From: CAYUET01 sp964443875
Lineage (GTDB): Bacteria > Auribacterota > JAFGBW01
Assembly: GCA_964443875.1 (NCBI GenBank)
Contig: CAYUET010000055.1
Location: 1-12,842, forward strand
Length of the DNA stretch: 12,842 nucleotides
Direction of reading: 5' to 3'
The translations under genes and the position numbers were made by a program. The notes beneath the pieces are model-generated. The model was not told the DNA's origin. It searched no databases and was given only the letters and a program-made list of their open reading frames with translations. Each line of letters opens with the position of its first letter. Within the stretch, counting starts at the first letter, position 1. Shown piece by piece: positions 1 through 5,248 of this stretch.

Positions 1-1
1 G

Positions 2-1201
2 GGCTGTTCCAACAAAGGAAAAAGCATGGACCTGATTGATTCCTTTGCCGCAGACGCCCAGTATGCCCTGAATAAAATCACGACGGACGAGTATGAAAAC
101 ATGATTGAATCCAGCTGCCCGAGCGCGGGAAGCTGCGCTGGCCTTTTTACGGCCAATTCCATGGCCTGCATGGCTGAAGCGCTGGGGCTCACGGTCCCCG
201 GCATGTCCACAACCCCTGCTATGGATAACAAAAAATTCCGCCTTGCCCTGCAGTCCGGACGTGTGATCGTGGATCTCATCCGTAAAAAGATCACCTCCCG
301 GATGATCCTGACCAAAGAAGCCTTTTACAATGCCCTGACGGTGGACATGGCCATCGGCGCTTCCTCCAACACCGTTCTGCATGTACCGGCCATTGCCCGT
401 GAAGCAGGCTTTGAATTCAATCTCGATGACATTAATCTTCTGAGTCAGAAAACCCCCAATATTATGAAGCTTTCTCCCGCCAGCAGCCAGTATATTACGG
501 ATCTTGACAAGGTCGGAGGAATGCCCCTGATTATGAAAAGAATCGAGCATCTTTTGAATCCGCATGTCATGACCGTGAACGGGCCCTTATCGGAAACCCT
601 TGCCCGAATCAAAGACCACGGAGACACAACGGTGGTTAAAACCGCTCAGAAGCCCTATTCTCCTACAGGAGGTATTGCGGTCTATAAGGGGAATTTCGCC
701 CCTAAGGGATCGGTCATCAAGGAGAGCGGAGTCCGGGCTGAAGTACCTCTGGTTTTTGAGGGTACGGCCAGGGTGTTTGACGGTGAGGAAGCGGCTACAC
801 GCTACATTAAAGAGGGCAAAATCGAAAAACATGATATCCTTATCATCCGTTACGAAGGTCCTGCCGGAGGTCCCGGAATGAGGGAAATGCTTTATCCGAC
901 CTCCGCCATCAAAGGCCTTGGCCTGGATACGGACGTGGCTTTAATCACGGACGGACGTTTTTCCGGCGGCACGGCGGGACTGTGCATCGGGCATGTGGAG
1001 CCTGAAGCCTATCTGGGCGGCCCCATTGCTTTTGTGGAAAACGGGGACAAGATCACCATCGACCGTTTCAAAAAGGAAATCCGCCTGAACGTGGAAGCTT
1101 CTGTAATCGAAAAAAGAAAGGCCTCCTGGAAAAGAATTGAACATTCGGTGGATACCCAATTTTTGAAGAATTACCGAAAAAATATTGAGGATCACCAATA
1201 A
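2..1201 (+). CDS. ilvD: Dihydroxy-acid dehydratase (IlvD), 5'-truncated by window edge
   Basis: IlvD dehydrates 2,3-dihydroxy-isovalerate and 2,3-dihydroxy-3-methylvalerate to the 2-keto acids of valine and isoleucine synthesis, using an Fe-S cluster in the cytoplasm. The frame is open from base 2, so the ATG at 26 is an internal Met, not the start. The 399 visible residues are roughly the last 70% of a family protein of about 555. Visible signatures are CPSAGSC followed by FTANSM (a cluster Cys), GASSNTVLH, EGPAGGPGMREM, and DGRFSGGT, whose Ser is the proposed catalytic base. The upstream Cys/Lys segment lies outside the window. The position after TPNI, where many relatives have Cys, is Met (464-466). 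The gene ends at TAA and is followed 22 bases later by a terminator, so it is the last gene of its transcript. The related sugar-acid dehydratases (Edd type) are possible but fit less well. Confidence 0.93.
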   Translation, partial: GCSNKGKSMDLIDSFAADAQYALNKITTDEYENMIESSCPSAGSCAGLFTANSMACMAEALGLTVPGMSTTPAMDNKKFRLALQSGRVIVDLIRKKITSRMILTKEAFYNALTVDMAIGASSNTVLHVPAIAREAGFEFNLDDINLLSQKTPNIMKLSPASSQYITDLDKVGGMPLIMKRIEHLLNPHVMTVNGPLSETLARIKDHGDTTVVKTAQKPYSPTGGIAVYKGNFAPKGSVIKESGVRAEVPLVFEGTARVFDGEEAATRYIKEGKIEKHDILIIRYEGPAGGPGMREMLYPTSAIKGLGLDTDVALITDGRFSGGTAGLCIGHVEPEAYLGGPIAFVENGDKITIDRFKKEIRLNVEASVIEKRKASWKRIEHSVDTQFLKNYRKNIEDHQ

Positions 1202-1223
1202 TTTTTTTTGAGATCAATAATCC

Positions 1224-1260
1224 CCCCTTCTGTGCATTTGAAAGTTCAGAAGGGGTTTTA
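1224..1260 (+). terminator. Intrinsic terminator of ilvD
   Basis: A perfect 9-bp stem, CCCCTTCTG (1224-1232) with CAGAAGGGG (1247-1255), encloses a 14-nt loop and is followed by TTTTATT. It starts 22 bases after the ilvD stop codon. Confidence 0.88.
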
Positions 1261-1323
1261 TTAAAAAATTCATTCGAACCCTGATAAATCAATTCTTCCA
1301 GCCCCACTTTTGACTTCAATCTT

Positions 1324-1342
1324 TGGGTACAAATTGTACCCA
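1324..1342. promoter_or_regulatory. Perfect 19-bp palindrome, operator-like
   Basis: TGGGTACAAATTGTACCCA consists of two perfect 9-bp inverted arms around a single central A. A one-base centre disfavours an RNA hairpin and suits a dimeric DNA-binding protein. It lies in the 211-base convergent spacer (1202-1412) between the 3' ends of ilvD and the nitroreductase gene. That spacer otherwise holds only the ilvD terminator and AT-rich sequence; I see no small gene in it. Operator function is inference from symmetry. Confidence 0.5.
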
Positions 1343-1412
1343 GTCTTGTATTCAGGCAAAAAACAACCTTCTTTTGTTTGCAATAGGCGGGTTAAAAAAT
1401 TGATGATTGATT

Positions 1413-1958
1413 TTATTTTCCTCGGTTAAAGGAAAGAATCTCCTTCAGAGGTTTTCTTTTTTTTTCACGGATTTCAGAATCCGCCGGATATCCCAGAGTA
1501 ATGAGGAGATCAATGTGCGTCCCCCAGGGAAGAGCCAGAGTTTTGCGCACAGCCCTTTCATTGAACCAGCCGAGCATGCACGTGCCAAGGCCCAGTTCTG
1601 CAGCCCTCAGGCAGAGGTGTTCGCAAACAATCCCGAGATCAATCAGTTTATACTGCACATTGCGGATTAAAGCGCCCAGGGCTGCGGAAATCCTCATCTT
1701 TTCCGTGAGGATCACCACCATGACAGGAGCCTCTGCGGCAAAGGCATTCATGGAATAAATCCCGCTGCAGGAGGCTTTGACCATTTTGTTTTTTAAATCC
1801 GCATCATCCACCACAATAAAGGACCAGGGCTGCGAATTGCAGGCCGAAGGGGCAAGCCTGGCTGCCTCTATGCAGGTTTGGAGATTTTCTCTGGAAACAG
1901 GGGTGGAGGCATATTTTCTTACACTTTGACGGGTGGCGGCAAGGGTCATAAAGTCCAT
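1413..1958 (-). CDS. Small nitroreductase-family FMN oxidoreductase
   Basis: The product is 181 aa. Nitroreductase-family enzymes bind FMN as homodimers and use NAD(P)H to reduce nitro compounds, quinones or flavins; the substrate cannot be read from sequence. Visible features are the N-terminal flavin-phosphate motif RQSVR (10-14), SACNSQPWSF (38-47), the dimer-core helices around 95-125, and LGLGTCMLGW (122-131). The ending ITLGYP plus a basic tail with RKPLKEI is typical of the short subfamily in anaerobes. The frame is open to 2051, but that longer form would overlap ruvC. I chose the ATG at 1958 because AGGAGG (1964-1969) sits 5 bases upstream and the family alignment begins there. It follows ruvC by 44 bases on the same strand and is probably cotranscribed. 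A role in DNA repair is not implied. Confidence 0.88.
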   Translation of the reverse strand: MDFMTLAATRQSVRKYASTPVSRENLQTCIEAARLAPSACNSQPWSFIVVDDADLKNKMVKASCSGIYSMNAFAAEAPVMVVILTEKMRISAALGALIRNVQYKLIDLGIVCEHLCLRAAELGLGTCMLGWFNERAVRKTLALPWGTHIDLLITLGYPADSEIREKKRKPLKEILSFNRGK

Positions 1959-2002
1959 GTGTTCCTCCTGTTTTAGAGTTTTTTTTATAAAGGGTTTGAT
2001 TT

Positions 2003-2584
2003 TTATAAGCGGATCTTGAGTCCGCTGTTCCGGATGGCATCCAGAGTCCATCCGCCTGCCTTGGGGGTTTTCTTTACGGTTTTTCGGGATGCCGAGGCAG
2101 ACGTAAAGGGGCTTAAGGAATCAAAATGTGCGCAAAGCCCTATGGCAAGAGCATCCGAGGCGTCCAGGCGCATCCCTTCCTCCAGATGAAGAATTTTACA
2201 GATCATGCGCTGCACCGCTTCCTTGGAAGCGGATCCAGTGCCTGTGACTGAAAGTTTGATTTTTTTAGCGGAATATTCATGGAGTTCTGCGCCGAATCTG
2301 GAAGCCAGAATCAGGCCGATCGCTCTTGCCTGGGCAAGCACAACAGCAGAACGGATATTTTTATGGTAAAACACTTCCTCAATGGAAACAAGACTGGGCG
2401 GGTTTCGGGTAAAGATTTTTTCCATGCCATCAAAGATGTAAAAGAGTCTTTCGTGCAAAGGCGCGGCAGGTTTAGGCTTCATCACTCCGAAATCCAGGGA
2501 GCGGATGCGATTTCCCTCCTGCTCAAGGACGGAATAGCCGAAATTCAGGCTTCCGGGGTCAATGCCGATGATCATTTTTTTCAT
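2003..2584 (-). CDS. ruvC: Holliday junction resolvase RuvC
   Basis: RuvC is the Mg2+-dependent endonuclease that symmetrically nicks Holliday junctions held by RuvAB, finishing recombinational repair. The 193-aa product has the RNase H-like fold signature: GIDPGSLNFGY at the N-terminus and four acidic catalytic residues, D9, E69 (in SIEEVF), D141 and D144 (DASDALA). The 3-residue spacing of the last pair matches E. coli D138/D141. The last ~35 residues form a basic tail beyond the usual core. Start: ATG at 2584 (MKKMIIGIDPG); the second Met (2575) is an alternative, and neither has a strong Shine-Dalgarno. The gene is divergent from recA across 109 bases and upstream of a nitroreductase; ruvA and ruvB are not in the window. 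Absence of ruvAB adjacency is not unusual. Confidence 0.95.
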   Translation of the reverse strand: MKKMIIGIDPGSLNFGYSVLEQEGNRIRSLDFGVMKPKPAAPLHERLFYIFDGMEKIFTRNPPSLVSIEEVFYHKNIRSAVVLAQARAIGLILASRFGAELHEYSAKKIKLSVTGTGSASKEAVQRMICKILHLEEGMRLDASDALAIGLCAHFDSLSPFTSASASRKTVKKTPKAGGWTLDAIRNSGLKIRL

Positions 2585-2642
2585 GTTTTTTTCAATATCC
2601 AGAATTCAAAATCAGGAAAAATCAGTTGAAGAATCGTTCTCT

Positions 2643-2671
2643 ATTGTGTAGTTTGCCGTAGAGTTTGTAAA
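2643..2671 (-). promoter_or_regulatory. Candidate ruvC promoter, superimposed on recA promoter
   Basis: Read on the minus strand: TTTACA (complement of 2666-2671), a 17-base spacer, then CACAAT (complement of 2643-2648). The -35 is near consensus; the -10 is only moderate. The same bases can be read as a divergent recA promoter. Confidence 0.35.
2644..2671 (+). promoter_or_regulatory. Candidate recA promoter
   Basis: TTGTGT (2644-2649), a 16-base spacer and TGTAAA (2666-2671) form a weak sigma70-type match 22 bases before the recA start. A short imperfect palindrome GTTTGTAAAC (2663-2672) overlaps the -10. I found no match to the E. coli or B. subtilis LexA boxes in 2585-2693, so SOS control cannot be claimed from sequence. 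Confidence 0.3.
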
Positions 2672-2693
2672 CATTTTTAAGAATGAGGTTATT

Positions 2694-3755
2694 ATGTCAG
2701 CGAGTTCCAAAGCCGAATCCCAAAAAGCAGAGTCCCAAAAATCGGAATCTCCCGAAAAAAAAGAGCGAATGAAACAAGTTGAAAATGCCGTGGCCCAGAT
2801 TGAAAAACAATTTGGCGCTGGGTCCATCATGCAGCTCGGTTCCGACCGCCATATTCTGGTGGAATCCATTTCCACAGGATCGCTTAACCTGGATCTATGC
2901 ACAGGAATCGGAGGGGTTCCCCGTGGAAGAATCATAGAAGTTTTCGGTCCTGAATCTTCAGGTAAAACCACCCTTGCCCTGCACGTTGTTGCCAATGCCC
3001 AGAGAGCCGGCGGAGTGGCGGCCTATATTGATGCTGAAAATGCCATTGATCCCACCTATGCCCGGAAAATCGGGGTAAAGACAGATGAGATGCTGATTTC
3101 CCAGCCCGACAGCGGTGAAGATGCCCTTTCCATTACGGAAACGCTCATCCGCAGCAATGTCATTGATGTCATTGTTGTGGATTCTGTTGCCGCCCTGGTC
3201 CCCAAGGCCGAGCTTGACGGAGAAATGGGAGACAAGTTCGTGGGGCTCCAGGCCAGAATGATGTCTCAGGCCATGAGAAAATTGACCGGCGCAATTGCCA
3301 AAAGCAAAACCTGCGTGATCTTTATCAACCAGATCCGTGAAAAAGTGGGGGTGATGTTCGGCAATCCGGAAACAACTACCGGCGGCCGGGCCCTCAAATT
3401 TTTTGCTTCCATGAGAATTGATTTAAGAAGAACCGAAACTTTGAAAAACAGCGATGACGTACCCATCGGCAATATGGTCACCGCCAAAGTGGTGAAAAAT
3501 AAAATGGCGCCGCCTTTCCGCAAGGCAGAGTTTGAACTTAATTACAATGAGGGAATTTCAAGAACCGGTGAAGTCATTGATCTTGGCGTGCTCTGCAAAA
3601 TCGTGGATAAAAAAGGATCCTGGTTCCAATACGGAGAAACCAAAATCGGCCAGGGCCGCGAGGCGGCAAAACAGTTTCTTGTAGACCATAAAGAGGTCAT
3701 GAAGGAAATTGAAGAAAAAATCAAAGCGTTTTATTCTGAGAAAAATAATCATTAA
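2694..3755 (+). CDS. recA: Recombinase RecA
   Basis: RecA forms ATP-dependent filaments on single-stranded DNA, drives homologous strand exchange and acts as LexA coprotease. The 353-aa product has Walker A GPESSGKT (85-92), E115 at the catalytic-glutamate position, Walker B in VIDVIVVDS, MMSQAMRKL, the L2 loop GVMFGNPETTTGG, and the C-terminal domain through KIGQGREAAKQFL. Two oddities stand out. About 25 residues precede the conserved core, including a KAESQ-type tandem repeat (6-19). The usual AEHALD is AENAID, placing Asn at the position of E. coli His97. Start: ATG 2694 with GAGG (2685-2688) 5 bases upstream. A bidirectional terminator begins about 20 bases after the stop, so recA appears monocistronic. 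The gene is intact and identification is secure. Confidence 0.98.
   Translation: MSASSKAESQKAESQKSESPEKKERMKQVENAVAQIEKQFGAGSIMQLGSDRHILVESISTGSLNLDLCTGIGGVPRGRIIEVFGPESSGKTTLALHVVANAQRAGGVAAYIDAENAIDPTYARKIGVKTDEMLISQPDSGEDALSITETLIRSNVIDVIVVDSVAALVPKAELDGEMGDKFVGLQARMMSQAMRKLTGAIAKSKTCVIFINQIREKVGVMFGNPETTTGGRALKFFASMRIDLRRTETLKNSDDVPIGNMVTAKVVKNKMAPPFRKAEFELNYNEGISRTGEVIDLGVLCKIVDKKGSWFQYGETKIGQGREAAKQFLVDHKEVMKEIEEKIKAFYSEKNNH
2709..2750 (+). repeat. In-frame 15-bp tandem repeat in recA N-terminus
   Basis: Nearly three 15-base units encode KAESQ, KAESQ, KSES in the RecA N-terminal extension. Units differ at synonymous positions (GCC/GCA, GAA/GAG) and by Ala to Ser in the last, so the expansion is not brand-new. 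The segment is hydrophilic and probably disordered, ahead of the first RecA helix. Confidence 0.75.
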
Positions 3756-3775
3756 AAACAGATCGTTTTAAATTT

Positions 3776-3815
3776 AAAACCGGAAAGAGGGCAATCCTTC
3801 TTTCCGGTTTTCTTT
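3776..3815. terminator. Bidirectional terminator between recA and rtcB
   Basis: AAAACCGGAAAGA (3776-3788) and TCTTTCCGGTTTT (3799-3811) form a perfect 13-bp stem with a 10-nt loop. The A-rich left arm and T-rich right arm supply a U tract on either strand, so it serves recA (+) and rtcB (-). The stem ends 2 bases from the rtcB stop codon. Confidence 0.92.
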
Positions 3816-5022
3816 ACCCCTTCACAACGCCCAGGGGCTGAAGCTTTACAACCGGTTTCACAAGGTCGAGTTCAGATTCAATCACCTCTTCAATATCCTT
3901 ATAGGCCTGGGGGGCTTCATCCAGTTCATAACTTACCCCTTTGTTTTTGTGTCCGAATTTACCATGTGCGGGTTTGAAGCCGTCAAAGACTATTCCCTTC
4001 ATGGCATGATCACAGGCTTCCTTGCTGAGTGTCCGGCAGGCCTGGGTTCTTCCCATTCTTCTTCCTGCCCCATGAGAACAGCTCATGAAGGATTCCGGGT
4101 TGCCGAGGCCTTGAACAATATAGGAGGCGGTTCCCATGCTTCCGGGAATGATGCCGGTTTCCCCTTCCTGGGCTGAGGTAGCCCCTTTGCGGTGTATCCA
4201 GACCTCCCTGTTGAAATGGTTTTCAAGGGCTGCATAGTTATGGTGAATATTCACTTCCTGAGTGAAATTCACATTTCTGAAAACATGGGCGACTTCTCTT
4301 TTGAAAACCTCCATGATGCGCCTGCGGTTTTCCCTGGCATATTCGAGAGCAAAGTTCATGTCGAAGATATAATCCTTCCCTTCTTTTGAATCCACAGGAA
4401 GAAACGCTAGCTCACGATCCGGAAGGCTTATATTGCATTTTCGGTTGAGCTCCACAGCAAGGCCATGATAATACTCGGCAATGCGGTAGCCGAGATTCCG
4501 GGAACCGCTGTGAATCATGAGCCATACCCATCCGTCATTCCCTTTCTGGATTTCAATGAAATGGTTTCCGCCTCCCAGCGTTCCAAGGTTACAGTAGGCC
4601 AGGCTCCAGCCGTGGGTGTCGACTCCGCCCGGGCGATGATCCTCCCGGGAATCGAGTCCCTCCCACATCTGTTTCGAAGGGTGTGCCCTGCCTTCGCCTA
4701 CAGGAATAAAGCGTTTTATTGCCTGCAAGACCTTTTGAATTTGTTCGGGCGGGGCATTCATAAACGGGATGTCGGTCTGCACAGCGCCCATGCCGCAGCC
4801 GATGTCCACGCCGACGGCATTAGGAATAATGGCGTTTTCACAGGCAATCACCCCGCCAATGGGCATTCCATAGCCCACATGGCAGTCCGGCATCAGGGCC
4901 ACATGTCTGAAAACTGAAGGGTGATTTGCCAGATTGGCGGCCTGTCTGATCGATTCTTTTTCAAGATTATCGCACCAGCTTTTAACCGGAAGATTTCCAA
5001 GATCGTCTTTGACCCATTTCAT
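3814..5022 (-). CDS. rtcB: RtcB family RNA ligase
   Basis: RtcB joins RNA 2',3'-cyclic phosphate (or 3'-phosphate) ends to 5'-OH ends, using GTP and Mn2+, in tRNA splicing or RNA repair. The 402-aa product is close to E. coli RtcB (408). Metal ligands are visible as D73 and C76 (GVDIGCG), H154 (GGGNHF), H171 (IHSGSR) and H261 (NIHHNY). The guanylylated His is H317 in SHGAGR, exactly 56 residues after H261 as in E. coli. The protein ends in the family-like GVVKG. The frame is open to 5130, but I place the start at 5022: AGAGGGG lies 6 bases upstream and a promoter overlaps 5102-5130. Neither an archease nor rtcA is adjacent, so its RNA substrate is unknown. All catalytic residues are present, so it should be active. 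Confidence 0.95.
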   Translation of the reverse strand: MKWVKDDLGNLPVKSWCDNLEKESIRQAANLANHPSVFRHVALMPDCHVGYGMPIGGVIACENAIIPNAVGVDIGCGMGAVQTDIPFMNAPPEQIQKVLQAIKRFIPVGEGRAHPSKQMWEGLDSREDHRPGGVDTHGWSLAYCNLGTLGGGNHFIEIQKGNDGWVWLMIHSGSRNLGYRIAEYYHGLAVELNRKCNISLPDRELAFLPVDSKEGKDYIFDMNFALEYARENRRRIMEVFKREVAHVFRNVNFTQEVNIHHNYAALENHFNREVWIHRKGATSAQEGETGIIPGSMGTASYIVQGLGNPESFMSCSHGAGRRMGRTQACRTLSKEACDHAMKGIVFDGFKPAHGKFGHKNKGVSYELDEAPQAYKDIEEVIESELDLVKPVVKLQPLGVVKG

Positions 5023-5101
5023 ATTTTTCCCCTCTGAAGAAGGTTTAAGAGAATGATCTTCCTGGGCTGAAAAATAGTCAGCAGGTTTCTTTTTCATCTC
5101 A

Positions 5102-5130
5102 AGTATACCAAAAATCATGCCTAAGGACAA
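5102..5130 (-). promoter_or_regulatory. rtcB promoter
   Basis: On the minus strand TTGTCC (complement of 5125-5130), a 17-base spacer and TATACT (complement of 5102-5107) form a good sigma70-type promoter. Predicted transcription start is near 5095, giving a 5' UTR of about 73 bases and excluding the upstream ATG at 5130 as a start. Confidence 0.72.
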
Positions 5131-5156
5131 TTGAAAGCGCCCGGAAGAAAATACAC

Positions 5157-5213
5157 GTGAATGAACTACCCCAAAGTTCGCTGCGAGGAATTAAACCTAA
5201 AGCGATTAAATCG
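5157..5213 (+). repeat. Possible degenerate REP-like / IS-end remnant
   Basis: The segment begins GTGAATGAACTACCCC (5157-5172), continues with CGCTGCGAGG, then AATTAAACC and CGATTAAATCG (5203-5213, a perfect 5-1-5 palindrome). The GAACTACCCC...GCTGCGAGG pattern recalls REP-type palindromes whose arms pair. Here the left arm is eroded and pairs only partly. The resemblance is from memory of such elements; copy number elsewhere in the genome is unknown. The rest of the 5023-5248 spacer holds the rtcB promoter and 5' UTR. Confidence 0.28.
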
Positions 5214-5248
5214 GGGACAACACGGGTTTTCTTTGTTAACGTCATATC

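Noticed and set aside
26..28. ATG at 26 as the true start of ilvD.
   Set aside because: The frame is open upstream to the window edge and the protein lacks the conserved first ~150 residues of IlvD, so this is an internal Met of a truncated gene.
1959..2051. N-terminal extension of the nitroreductase overlapping ruvC.
   Set aside because: The ATG at 1958 has a near-perfect AGGAGG at 5 bases and coincides with the family N-terminus.
5023..5130. N-terminal extension of RtcB from the ATG at 5130.
   Set aside because: The predicted rtcB promoter overlaps this segment, there is no SD at 5130, the 36 extra residues do not fit the family, and the ATG at 5022 has a strong SD.
5102..5130. Shadow frames opposite ygiQ, rtcB, recA and argJ (60-150 codons).
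   Set aside because: They lie wholly antisense or out of frame within well-identified genes, have no recognisable domains and no SD.
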